Source of the DNA: Hanleya hanleyi
Taxonomy: Eukaryota > Mollusca > Polyplacophora > Lepidopleurida > Hanleyidae
Reading direction: 5' to 3'
NCBI GenBank assembly: GCA_036873755.1
Contig: JAVTVY010037076.1
Coordinates: 1-64,000 of the forward strand
Length of the DNA stretch: 64,000 nucleotides
The position numbers and the translations under genes were made by a program. The notes under the pieces are model-generated. The model had not been told where the DNA came from. It worked only from the letters and a program-made list of their open reading frames with translations, and made no database searches. Below are positions 37,764-48,544 of the stretch, one piece after another. How positions within the stretch are numbered: position 1 is the first letter of the stretch; every line of letters starts with the position of its first letter.

Positions 37764-40091
37764 CACTCTAAACTGATGTGTTTAGGATCTGAACGCACAA
37801 CTAAACGCATCACTGTGACACTTTTTAAACACTTCGAAATGTTTAGTTTGTAAGCATAATGTTTAGTTATGTGTTTAGATTATAAACATAATGTTTAGGT
37901 CATCTAAACACATTGAGCTGTTTAGAACTAAACATAATGTTTATACAATACACATGATGTTTAAGGTGATTAAACACTTTGAAGTGTTTAGTAGTTAAAC
38001 ATATTGATGTGTTTAAGGTGCTGTGACACTTTTTAAACACATTAATGTGTTTAGCTCACCTAAAACTAAACAAGATGTTTAGTTCAACCAGTTTGGGGAG
38101 CCAAAGCTGCACATGGAACACCTGAACATGATGATGGCCACCGAAAGACAAATTATGAGCAGTGCAAATTCATGACACGTCATTTTTTGTGTATTTAAAT
38201 GAGAAGAGTCTCTCTGGGCATATCACAAGGGCGTAGACAAGGGGGGGCTTGGGGGACGTCCGTCAAAAAAAAAATAACAAAAAGAAAAGAAAAAAAAACA
38301 AAAAGGGAGAAAAAAGGAAAGAAAGCAAGAAAGAAACAAAAAGGAAACATAGCAGAGAAGTAAATGTTTAGCTTGTCACATATCTTTATCAATTGTTGCA
38401 TATTACAGGGGAAGTAAAATCAACAATGCTTACCAGAAGGACTAGAATAATTGCAATCGGTCAGAGAACAACGCAACAGTTTGGCGATATCGGACTCAAA
38501 GATCCCGTGTGATTTTCTCCGAGAAACGAATAATGTGCTCCAATTCAATCAAATATCGCCCATTTGGAGGAAAAAGGTCAACACGTTGGCTGAAAAGATT
38601 TTTTCTGAACTTTTTCACCATAAACTTTTTTTTAATTGAGATCCCAGTCATTTGTTCCGTATTTATTTATTCACAAACGAGAGATACGAACTCTCGAATA
38701 ATTTTCACAGAGAAACCCTAGAAATATAGGTAAAAAATCTAACCCAGACACAAAGTCACTATTTAACTGGTGTAAATATGATGAATATGGTTACTTTTCG
38801 CTACTATTCCGAGAAAAAACTTCAGAACGACCACAAGAACTCATGCGGTCAACCACGCATCAAAACACCGCGCCTGCTATCTAGGCAAAATAGTATTATC
38901 TAAGAAATAACTTGAATTAATATAGTGCAAACCCCGGATCATTTCACCTTGTATATCAGTGCAGTGATCGCCACTGTTATAGAGATTTTCGCAGAAAAAA
39001 AGTTCAACTTTTACCGCTCAAATGCTCCCAGTGAGCGCCAAATTACCATCAATTTTCAAAAAAAAAATCTACGCTGCGAGGGGGGATACCCCCCTCTCAG
39101 ACTCTCCCCCTAAGCCCCCCCAAACTTCACAACTTGTCTACGCCCTTGTATCACCATGGTCACATTTTAGTTAGCGCAAGACTTGTCTATAAACAGCTCC
39201 GGTTAGCGTGCTATGTTGTTGTTGCTAATATGTCATGATGTTGTTGCAATCGTACAGGCCTACACGGACTACAGCGAAACAGTGGCGGAACCAGCGTGTT
39301 CCAACTATCTACCCCCGCAGGTCAACCTGTCTCCGCTCAGTCATAAGTTGAAAGGGGAATAGCTTCCGAAATAATACAAAAAGTTTACCAAATCTAATAT
39401 GAAATTGAAAAAAAAACCTGCAAACCTGAATTTCCCACTCGCAGTTCCGTGGCGCATGCGAACTACAGTTGCGCTTGCGCAGTAGAGTAGTTTCCAGAAA
39501 ACGCGGGTAATTTAAACGCATGGTTAATACCAAGTTAAACACAACGTTTACTTTTGAGCGCGAAATTGAAATAAAACCCGCGAAACATAAACATAATGTT
39601 TACTGCGAACCAAGAGCGAACTAAACAACGTGTTTAGCAAAGTGCAAAATATGATCAATATGCGATAATACAGGAAATTATAAATGAGTTATGTTTCTTT
39701 TACTTTCCTCGTGTATATACAACACTATTCGTGAACCACAATAGCTTCAACAACGGGTGGAAATACTCCATGTGGCACTTTATTCATGCAGTTTACTCAT
39801 TAATCGGGTCAATTGCTAAAAATAAATAAATGTTTCTGTAACTGACTTCTTTCACAATTTCTTCGAGATTCCATGCAGTGATATATTATTATGGTTTGTT
39901 TAGGGCCTACTTTTGAAATAATAAAATAGCTCATTGAGGCTTATGTCAGTCTCTAAATATCGTGTTTAATAGGAAATATATTGAACTAAACATATAGTGC
40001 TGGAACTAAACATTTCAGCTAAACATTATGTTTAAATAATAAACATCTAAACGCTCAACTAAACGTGTGAAGCGTCGCCTGGTTTAGAGTG
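37764..40091. mobile_element. 2.3-kb non-autonomous element with CACTCTAAAC ends
   Basis: Terminal inverted repeats CACTCTAAAC (37764) and GTTTAGAGTG (to 40091), each flanked by TG. The segment is absent from the paralogue near 44645, which reads ACTAAACAGGATACAAA. Both subterminal regions (37774-38090 and 39520-40090) are packed with short GTTTAG/CTAAAC and AAACATAATGTTTA motifs, many arranged as small palindromes, as seen for transposase-binding subterminal repeats. A second element is nested inside (38226-39148). No open frame resembling a transposase was recognised. Confidence 0.78.
38226..39148. mobile_element. Nested 923-bp DNA element, TSD TATCA
   Basis: Perfect 16-bp terminal inverted repeats CAAGGGCGTAGACAAG, followed by G-rich (left) and C-rich (right) subterminal tracts, between 5-bp direct repeats TATCA at 38221-38225 and 39149-39153. 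It sits inside the 37764-40091 element and is therefore younger than it. The interior starts with an A-rich stretch and codes for nothing recognisable. The superfamily is not assigned. Confidence 0.85.
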
Positions 40092-40205
40092 TGGATACAA
40101 ATCCACCCATGTCAAAATCCAACAATTCATGAATCAGTCTGAATAATAAGAATAATTTATATATCATCTCACAAATCGCAGATGAGAAGCATTTTAAACT
40201 AGAAC

Positions 40206-41754
40206 TCGTGGACTATTTTGTAATTGATGTGTAATAGATCTGGGCTTTGTTCCTCATACTTATATACCGAAATAATATCCTGTCATCATTGGATGCTCTC
40301 GGAGTGTTAGAGGAGATGGTCTGGTTTGTATGTCAGTCACCCTTGAAGTGTCAGCAACAATGCTGATTGCTGGATTTATAGGTACTGTATCAACAGTTGA
40401 TACCCATCTACCCAAAGTTTGTTTGAGTCACTCTCCTGGTCGTTCCTGCCATCTTGGTCGAAGTGGTCTTGTATTTGTCCTCGCAAAAGTAACAGCTCTA
40501 ATAGGCTGTACCATTAGATGATCATAATCCGCGAATTTGGAGAGGAATGACACGGCGCTTAGGATAATACATTTTCCGTCAAATAGTTTCCCGTCAAATA
40601 GAACACGGAAGAATACAGATCGGTGACAACAGATGTGAAGCATTATATATATTAAAAAAAATTCGTTTTTCAATGTCTTTTCAGACGGGAGAATCATTGG
40701 GGGGGGGGGGAGCGTTGTCTGCAGAAGAACATGGTCAGGATATTGAAAATATCCTCAGAAACCAACAGGTTTTGATTATTCCACTTTAGTATAGGGTCGA
40801 TAAGCATGTACTCATCTGGAGTACATTATTTCGACTCGCACACCACAGAAAGCTAAGGAATATTGGGGGAGATTACAATTTAAACTGAACTGATTACCGT
40901 AGCTGTTCGTATTTTAACGACTTTTGTTACGCTGGCAAGGTGGGCTGCTCATTTTCTGAGGTATAATTTTTTTTATGGGGGAAAAGCGCGAATTTGAAAT
41001 ATTCATGGCTCCAGTAATTTGCTGGCAAAAATTTTGCGAATGGATCAAGGACGGAATGGAGGAACATAGGGGGTGTCAGAGCGATTGTCAAGACAGTACA
41101 AAAAAAATTATAATCAACCTACATTGACCAGCATTTCTCTGAATATTTTCGATAAATTTGTTGATCACCAAGTGATAATTGTAGCAAAAATCAAAATATG
41201 TCTGTTTCCGGAAACAGGCTAGGAAAAATTTGAGTAGGTAAGGCCAAAAATTTGTTTTGTTTGGGAAATAAATGTTATTGTGATGTCCAGTGCCCCTGTC
41301 ACATGTACAATGTTGCTCAAGTTTAGTCATGAATATCCCTCTACTCGGCACAGTAAACTTTCTTTAGGCAGGGAAACGTGCCCAAATTAGAGAAAATATT
41401 CAAATTCCACGAATTCTGGCAAAATATCAGACTTACTTATTGAGGAATCAACATAACTGAACATTGATTATCAATGGGAAAAAATATAGAAAAAAACTTA
41501 TTTTAGCACATCGTTTAATCCCTCTGATTCGAGCAGTTTGAGACAAGAAACGAGAAGGGAGGCTTTGAATACGCGATTTGTCGGAAACGAAAATTTGATT
41601 TCACAATTTGATAAATAAGTTTGCTTGAATCTTCGGGGTTTATTTTAGCGCATTATTTCAATGTATTCATAAAAAAACAAAATCGGCAAACTGATTTTCT
41701 AGCAAAGAAATGATATGGATTTTGACTGAGTTGCCGACTTCGTTCAAGGAAAAA
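40206..41754. other. Non-coding stretch, nothing recognised
   Basis: Contains open frames of 63 codons (40330-40521, plus) and 87-89 codons (minus) without identifiable motifs, and a G-run of about 12 at 40699. No splice-bounded exon or repeat family was identified. Confidence 0.4.
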
Positions 41755-42027
41755 TATTATAGTATTTTTCTTATAATTAGTCGCGGGTTTGAGGGCTTCT
41801 GTAAAATCAGCCGTATGGTTAAAATCAATTTCCTTTTTTAGAACGTATATAACAAAGTTATATCTATAGAATGTCATACCACTCTCCGTGATAACTGCTG
41901 CAAAACTTTTTTGGACTACCTGTTTTGAATGCCATATTGGTTGTTCACGTGAATCTTCACCAATACATGGTATGTCGTCATAATCTATTCCTTTTTCTCT
42001 GGCCAAAGTGCAATAGGCGGGGCGAGA
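41755..42027 (-). repeat. Left arm of a 1.2-kb inverted duplication
   Basis: Nearly identical, in reverse complement, to 42732-42954. By eye I count two differences over about 150 aligned bases, plus one segment of about 50 bp (GAACAACCAATATGGCATTC...) present only in this arm. The minus strand has an open frame (41653-42033, 126 codons) containing GIDYDDIPCIGED, PIWHSKQVVQKSF, VITESGMTFYRYNFV and ALKPATNYKKNT. The protein is not recognised. It could be a fragment of a host or transposon gene. Confidence 0.75.
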
Positions 42028-42134
42028 TGTCATTCAAGGGTTGCGCTGTTTGTCGTTTGGTTATGAAGACATGAGATTAAACTATTGTCGTTGACAAAGA
42101 ACGAAAGAAATACGGGTGGACCAGTACAGCTGCT

Positions 42135-42431
42135 ATGTTATGCAAATGTCCTCGACACCTCAAAGATTTGGACGCCTCTCAGACACAGCTTTCGTATCAC
42201 TTCAATAGTATGGTGATCTGGTTGGACCAAAAGTGTGCCTCGCATTACCTCATCAAAAGCGTGAGCGACAACGCAAAGGGTGACGTCGTCTTCCAAAACA
42301 CGATGTCGCCCTTTCGCGTCGCGTGTCGCCTTTGACAATGTTGAGTGATAGGACGACGACGTCGCTTTCATACACCAGGACGTCGTGTTATTTGTACCTA
42401 TCAATAGTTCAATTTGTAGGCAGAATTTCAA
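42135..42431. other. CGTCG-rich loop region between the inverted arms
   Basis: Locally rich in CG, with CGACGACGTCGC and GACGTCGTC phrases in an AT-rich surround. It is open for 66 codons on the plus strand and 97 on the minus strand, neither recognisable. It could be an old repeat or a decayed exon. No splice pair was found. Confidence 0.3.
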
Positions 42432-42731
42432 TCAGTGCTCTTCGACGCATCGTAGGTTTACAAATGTAATTAATGAGAGAGCAATCAAATTAAACTATAC
42501 ACTTACAATACCGTTGAAGATGTCCGATCCTAATCGACTGGATCAATAATGGGAGATTTGCTATAAAAATGTAAATATAGATCATACGGCCATCCATAGA
42601 TTACACCGTCATTGAAATAAAGATCGTGTGAAGTTGTCATTTTAATTCATGCACTCACTCAGGGAGGCATTGCCCCCTCTCCTTGTGAAGGTAACATCGA
42701 TTGAGGACACTTTCCCATATATAGAACTGAA

Positions 42732-42954
42732 TAGCTCACTCCGCCTATTTCCCTTTGGCCAGAGAAGAAGGAATAGATTATGACGACATACCATGTATTG
42801 GTGAAGATTGTAGCAGTTATCACGGAGAGTGGTATGACATTCTATAGATATAACTTTGTTGTATACGTTCTAAAAAAGGAAATTGATTTTAACCATACGG
42901 CTGATTTTACAGAAGCCCTCAAACCCGCGGCTAATTATAAGAAAAATACTATAG
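42732..42954 (+). repeat. Right arm of a 1.2-kb inverted duplication
   Basis: Reverse-complement partner of 41755-42027, lacking the roughly 50-bp internal segment. The plus-strand frame (42780-43034) keeps VITESGMTFYRYNFVVYVLK and ALKPAANYKKNT from the left arm, but its N-terminal part is out of frame because of the missing segment. The two arms enclose about 700 bp. It could be a fold-back element or a recent inverted copy. Confidence 0.75.
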
Positions 42955-43607
42955 TTCACTTGCTCGTGTCCGCCGACGCACTTCGGCTTGTGCCATTTCA
43001 AGCCAACAACTCAGTATCTTTCTTCCGACGTTGACGGAGAATATGTTTAAAATTGCCCTAGTAATAGTTATCAGGTCAACTAAAGCGTAAACGCCGGTAA
43101 GTTTTCCATTCCCTGGTCTGGAAGTGTGCTTCATTCGCCTGTTTATTCGAGCCCGATTATTCCTCATCTCCATGCTGGAAGAACATCACACTTTACGGTT
43201 GTCGCAAAACCAGGCATTCTCCTGCTCAAGAGAACACTTTGATTACCATCGTCACCTCTGAGCAGAGACTGGTCGCTTCACAAATACCCGAGGTATATCT
43301 ATACAACAGGAACATCCGGGTGACTTCGTCAATCTCTTAACGTACAAGAACAACAACATCCACGTTCCGTGTAAAAATTACCCCTTCCAGTTTCGAGCAT
43401 TTCTTCACAAGAAAAACGTATTAATTCTCATCTGCCATCGCCCAAAAACTATACAGACTCACAATATTACAATTGTGACCAACTAGGCAAGTTTTAGTGC
43501 CTAAGTCTTCCTAGTGTTTCCGATCTTGATGTACAAAGTTTTCTACAGCTCAATGGCCGGCCCCATGGCCAAGGACGATTTCAATAACCCCCTCCTCCTC
43601 CGGGGTT
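42955..43607. other. Non-coding stretch, nothing recognised
   Basis: No repeat or exon could be assigned. A run of CCCCCTCCTCCTCC precedes the duplication that begins at 43608. Confidence 0.4.
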
Positions 43608-44163
43608 AATAAGCTTGAAAAGGTTCGAGAACATCCATTTAACACTCTAGCGCTTGTTGGTTATACAGTCTATGTGTGACAGCCAGATGGATAGACAGAC
43701 AGGACAGACGAGATGGATAGACAGACAACAAGGTTTAGGCCAAGGCCTTCACAAACTAGCGGTGTATTATTCACATATTCTAGAGAAAGGAAAAATAATG
43801 ATGATAAGCCTACATTGGGTACATATGACTAGACCCCGGGTAAACCATTAGTTGTCTCGTGTGTCAGACAAATATGACCTGGGAGATTTAGGACAAGTCC
43901 AGCCCTGGGATGGGAAGGGGATATTCCCTCCCCCTGGATATTTTGTGAGCTCGGGGGCTGAAACCTACTGCACTATACCTTCGTGACAAGCTGCGATGGA
44001 AAATGTAAAACAAATCCAAGATGGCTGATTGTGACGTCTCAAAAAAAAATATTATATCTTTTTTTCTTCGCAACTGCCTGATTGATTCACATGCGATCAT
44101 TATTTACTAATTTGAGTTCTAGTCAGCTATCATTTTTTGCCTTTCTGAAGAAAGGACTGATGA
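43608..44163 (+). repeat. Tandem segmental duplicate B, copy 1
   Basis: Begins AATAAGCTTGAAAAGGTTCG and runs to GGACTGATGATTACC. Copy 2 at 44750-45836 has the same order of phrases: CTCTAGCGCTTGTTG, AGCCAGATGGA, GTTTAGGCCAAGGC, CATTGGGTACATATGACTA, CCATTAGTTGTCTCGTG and CAAATCCAAGATGGCTG. The part from about 43878 resembles a diverged member of the TTAA-flanked family (GACCTGGGAGATTTAGG, then TTTTGTGAG, then AAGATGGCTG). Confidence 0.85.
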
Positions 44164-44164
44164 T

Positions 44165-44745
44165 TACCAAAATACAAATTCATTAAAATCCCGTGATAAT
44201 TATCTCGCACCTTATATAATTTTCCTGATTATGTTATATAAACAATATATTACATTATTATATGCAATGAATTAAAAAGTGATTTTAGTTTTATGGCCGG
44301 GTAACACGAGGATGCCTCCGCTTCAAATCATTGAGAAGGCATGACCATTGTAGACCAGAATTCATATTTTTTACATGGTTGCAACATGAACTAGTGATTA
44401 CACCTCATAATATTATTAATTTAGATGCGGATAAAATTTATTTTTCGATAAAGACGAACATTCAAGCCGTATTTATCATTAAAGATTGCCGTGCCTTGCT
44501 CATGAAACTAATGAGGATAAATGAAATCCTAATAAGGAGACAGCACATATATTTTATCGTAGATCATATTTGAAGCATGACCAGGGAGCCTACACAGTTT
44601 CAGAAATATCCATTCAAACTCTTGCTTGATTATGCAAGACTAAACAGGATACAAACCCACTGATGTCAAAACCCAACAGGTCATAAATGTGTCTAAATAA
44701 TAAGAATAATTTATATTTCATCTCACAAATCGCGGTGAGAAGCAG
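44165..44745 (+). repeat. Segmental duplicate A', uninterrupted
   Basis: Continuous counterpart of the 36460-40205 host segments. At the positions of the two insertions it reads GTGATTTTAGTTTTATGGCC and AAGACTAAACAGGATACAAA with no inserted DNA, so it serves as an empty-site reference. It lies between the two tandem copies at 43608-44163 and 44750-45836. Confidence 0.88.
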
Positions 44746-44749
44746 TTCC

Positions 44750-45836
44750 AATAAGCTTGAAAAGGTTCGCAAACATCCAGTTAACACTCTAGCGCTTGTT
44801 GATTAAACAGTTTATGTGTGACAGCCAGATGGACAGACAGACAAGCATAAAGGACACATTTTAGATTGTGCCTCCGGAGCTATCACCTTGCTTTGGTACG
44901 CAACCTAAGATTTACGTTATAGGCTAATAACAATGTTTAGGCCAAGGCATTCACAAACTAACGGTTTATTATTCACATATTCTAGAGGAAGAAAAATAAT
45001 GAGGATAAGCCTACATTGGGTACATATGACTACACCCCACGTAAAGGTTGAAACGAACTAAATGACGTCACTTCCGCCAAAGGTATATGTTCGTGGTAAG
45101 CATATCCCGCATTAAATGCTCAGTGGTGTTATTACTGGATAATATCATAACTAACTTTTATTGTGTTTCGCTAACTCAGTAAGTGTCGATTAATTTTCTG
45201 AAAAAATCGTGACAGTCGCGAGCCTGTGTTCTTTTCAGGACACAACCAAACGACGATACCCACGTGACCAGCTCAGACGGTTGAAAAGTGCTCGTCTCAA
45301 AAGACAGTTTGCGTTCTCAAAAATCAGTTGGATTGGAGTGTGGTTTGGTACATTTCACGTGAAGTCGGAGGAGTGGTAATCAACAACATCAGTGTGTAGT
45401 TCCAGGTTAAAGTACAAGAAGGTCAGTTTTTTTCAGGGGCGAACTGAACCTGTTTAACCTGGAACGTAATGGAACGTAACTATAGTTCATTGTTACCTAA
45501 ACCATTAGTTGTCTCGTGTATCAGACAAATCTGGCCTGAGAGATGTGAGACCCGTGTAGGGCTGGGATGGGAAGGGGGCATTTCCTCCCCCTGAATATTT
45601 TGTGAGGTCGGGGGCTGAAACTTACCGTAATATACCGTTGTGCCAAGCTGCACTATAAAATGTAAAACAAATCCAAGATGGCTGCATGTGACGTCTTCTT
45701 CTTCAAAAAATTATTATTATTATTATTTCATTTTTTTCGCAATTGCCTGATTGAATCACATGCGATTATTATATACTAATTTATGTTTTAGTCCGCTATC
45801 ATTTTTTGCCTTTTTGGAGAAAGGACTGATGATTAC
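44750..45836 (+). repeat. Tandem segmental duplicate B, copy 2 (with insertions)
   Basis: Second copy of 43608-44163, lengthened by two additions: an extra segment after ACAGACAAGC near 44840, and the transposon-like element at 45046-45497. Homology ends at GATTACC, precisely at the donor site of the candidate exon 45837-45908. Confidence 0.85.
45046..45497. mobile_element. 452-bp MITE-like element, TSD TAAA
   Basis: Flanked by TAAA on both sides (45042-45045 and 45498-45501). The tandem duplicate at about 43841 has a single TAAA in GGGTAAACCATTAG and no insert, so the empty site is visible. The ends are imperfect inverted repeats: GGTTGAAACGAACTA at the left, and GGTAACAATGAACTA as the reverse complement of the right end. 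A related left end lies at 29233. No coding capacity. Confidence 0.82.
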
Positions 45837-45908
45837 CTGTCGTCGCCGCCTCCACAGCCTCCGCAGGCTCCGCCGCCTCCGCAGGCTCCGCCGCCACCTG
45901 TAGACGCT
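45837..45908 (-). CDS. Candidate exon 2, Ala/Glu/Pro-rich, of the unrecognised gene
   Basis: A strikingly GC-rich island in AT-rich DNA, bounded by GGCTTTTTCAG (acceptor) and GTAATC (donor). With this acceptor the exon is 72 nt, symmetric phase 1, and reads (E)RLQVAAEPAEAAEPAEAVEAATT, with an AAEPAE repeat. A second acceptor 10 nt upstream (AAATTTTTCAG) would give the frame FFRASTGGGGACGGGGACGG, which links to the alternative exon 3 frame. Phase agreement with exons 1 and 3 favours the first. It directly abuts the end of a segmental duplication, whose homology stops at the donor site. Confidence 0.4.
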
Positions 45909-47837
45909 CTGAAAAAGCCTGAAAAATTTGAATTGTCAATGTTGATCCCATTCCTTCATTACAGAGATGGACACAGTCACATGTGCTGATTATCGCTGTT
46001 AAATGGTGGATTAGGTTAGTGGGGGTCGAGTGGGTAGAGAAGGATACACCCAAAATGAATCAATTAAGAATGGTAACGGTGACCAGCACAGACATAATGG
46101 TCGAATGAGAGTGAGGAGGTCGAATAATTGAAGCAGAAAAGACCCCAAGTTCCTAGGATGATAGATACGAGATATAACCCTGCTCATGTTTGTTTGATAA
46201 TGTTCGGATAATTATCATTATTATTATTCATTTATTTCTTGTTACAAATGGAAAGACCTGTAAAATGATCCAATGTGACCTTGACCTTGAATATCGAACA
46301 ATGTGAAAAACACCAACGGCACTGAATTTTCAACCTGAGCTTGACCCTGGTTTTTCAGATATGGTCACAGTTTTCTGACTATAGCGCCATAACTTGAAAA
46401 CTGTCGGGAAATCTAACTTGAAATTTGCGCATGAATGTAGGTCATTACTCGAGGTAACAGAACATCAGTAGAATTCATAAAAAGATACCAGAAAGATTGG
46501 GAGATAATTAGCCATTTCTGAAATTTCGGATTTATTCAAATTTTGCGAAAATTATGCATCCAATCATCACTCTTATTAGGCACGATTGAGGAAATATATA
46601 TGTATTTGCCTATGAATTCTCAAGAATATAGCTTTAATAGGTTTAGAGATATTTAAAAAAAACAATTTTTTCGAACTATTAAGCCGTTAAATGGTCACAT
46701 GTTGGTTCCATCTATTCAATGGGAGTTGTCAATTTCGCTATAGCGATTCGGCTGTAACACTCGAGGCATTCGGAGATCGCAACTAAATAAATGTCGTGTT
46801 ACATGACGGAGCTGGCTCATCTTCTTGGAAACGCTATAACTCTTGAACCGCAATAGGTACGGACTCATAATGTGTTGCCTGTTACTTCCAATAATGAGTT
46901 ATTTCGTTGACAATGACTCCGTACAGAGAAAAGTAATTGTGGAAAACTTGAAAAGTTACGAGAAAGCCGTTGGTTCAAAATAATACAGCGTAGACGGAGG
47001 CTCAGCGATACTGGTATTTGAAAACAAACGATGGGATTAACGTGTTTCCCCGGAAGTGCGCGCGCCTGTTCTTCAAGTGCGCGCGACTGTTGTTGTGACT
47101 TGGGCGAGCGTACGGATACAGCTGTTTTCCAAGCAAGTTCGGCGGGGATGGAATTAGGTGTGGGATAAAAGTTCCTAAAACGAGTGAACATTTGCTGTCG
47201 CCGTTTGCGTGGTATGTTCCGAGATAAAATACGAATGAATTGTACAAAGAAGTTAAGGAATTGTTTCCTAAGTTAAGAACAACACCCAGTTTCTAAAATT
47301 GCGCGCAACAATACGTAAGTGAACCGGCTTATGACTGCATCTCGTTATGGTGTCCGCGATTTGTGAATACTAGACTGAAGTTTCCGGTACAGGTAATCAG
47401 TTTTGAATGAGGGAATATATATATATATGTGTTTGGAATTGACAGTAAGAATGCATTCGCATTGTTGCAGTCAGGATACAATGTCCACCCCCTATTAACA
47501 TGCTGTTTGAAGTATGTCCACATAACGACGAAAGTTCACACCCGATCTAAGGCTCTCGCAATCTAGAAAAGTTAAACTTTCCCGAAAATTTTCCACTCGG
47601 TATTTGTAGTATATGCCACATCACAATACAGCGAAATAATACATTTTAGGGACGTCATGGACCGTGACATTTTACCAACAATATCTAATTCTATCCAGAA
47701 TTATACAGCAGTATGCTAAAGGCAACAGATGAACGGATTCGATGAACGCGCACGGTATTCAAATGTGCACCATATAGATGCCACTGTGAGAAAAGAATTA
47801 CCCGAGTCATATTTCTGCAGCCAAATTCATATTCCTG
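45909..47837. other. Non-coding stretch
   Basis: AT-rich, with an ATT run near 45710-45727 just outside and another near 46219. It contains the TGACCTTGACCTTGA tract listed separately. Frames of up to 108 codons on the minus strand (46865-47247) overlap in two frames without recognisable motifs. No exon is supported. Confidence 0.4.
46276..46290 (-). promoter_or_regulatory. Direct AGGTCA half-sites (nuclear-receptor-like)
   Basis: The minus strand reads TCAAGGTCAAGGTCA: an extended TCAAGGTCA half-site followed directly by a second AGGTCA. Such sequences bind ERR/SF-1-type receptors in animals. In molluscs this phrase is also common inside dispersed repeats, so it may simply be repeat sequence. 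Confidence 0.25.
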
Positions 47838-48023
47838 TGATTCTTACGGTCAACAAACAACCAATCAATGATTCTTACCGGCAACAAGCAACCAATCAAT
47901 GATTCTTACGATCAACAAACAACCAATCAATGATTCTTACGGGCAACAAACAACCGATCAATGATTCTTACGGGCAACAAGCAACCAATCAATGGTTCTT
48001 ACGGGCAACAAGCAACCATTCAA
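47838..48023 (+). repeat. 31-bp minisatellite, 6 copies
   Basis: Six tandem units starting TGATTCTTACGG and continuing CAACAARCAACCAATCAA, at 47838, 47869, 47900, 47931, 47962 and 47993. Units differ at a few positions (GGTC, CGGC, GATC or GGGC after the first TTAC, and CAAACAA versus CAAGCAA). Confidence 0.93.
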
Positions 48024-48134
48024 TGACTTGTTGAATCCATATCAGACAAGTGAATTATAAAATTGACTTCGCTCCTAGCGGCTGTAGGAGTTTAGTTTTG
48101 CAAGGTTCCGAGATCGATTGGATGATTGTACATA

Positions 48135-48252
48135 CAGATGTGAATTTATATAAAGCACGGGGTTATATATATATATAGACCCCAAATTTCGATACTGCAC
48201 CCTAATATCACCGCCCAGAACACCCAACACTCTTGTTTTGCGGGCCTGTGAC
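48135..48252 (+). repeat. Small dispersed duplicate, copy 1
   Basis: CAGATGTGAATTTATATAAAGC...ATTTCGATACTGCACCC...CACTCTTGTTTTGCGGGCCTGTGA matches 50142-50272 in order, with substitutions. It includes a TATATATATATA stretch. Confidence 0.75.
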
Positions 48253-48544
48253 TAGCCTGAACGCTTTATACATGCGATACTAATAGACATTAAACGGGTG
48301 CGGACGTCGATCAGACGATAGATTATGGATTCGTACGCACCAGAGTTAGTCGCTTGGAGTTTGGATAGTAATAGTTAACGGTAAACGTTCGGGTGGGGGT
48401 CAACGTTGCAACACGCTCGCCCAACTTTGCTCATAGACTTGAATCTTGTTTTCTTTGACGACATCACAGTAAAACAAATTAGCTTGAATGAGGGTAATAA
48501 TCTTTAAAAAATTTTAAATAAGAAATCAGTTCTGCCCTCCAAGT

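Larger units (their letters stand above)
36460..40205 (+). repeat. Segmental duplicate A, interrupted by two insertions
   Basis: The host segments 36460-36576, 37408-37763 and 40092-40205 line up in order with the uninterrupted sequence at 44165-44745. Shared phrases include CCCGTGATAAT, AATATATTACATTATTATAT, CGAGGATGCC, AAATCATTGAGAA, GTAGACCA, AACTAGTGATTACACCTC and AGAATAATTTATAT. The gaps in the alignment are exactly the elements at 36577-37407 and 37764-40091. Confidence 0.88.
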
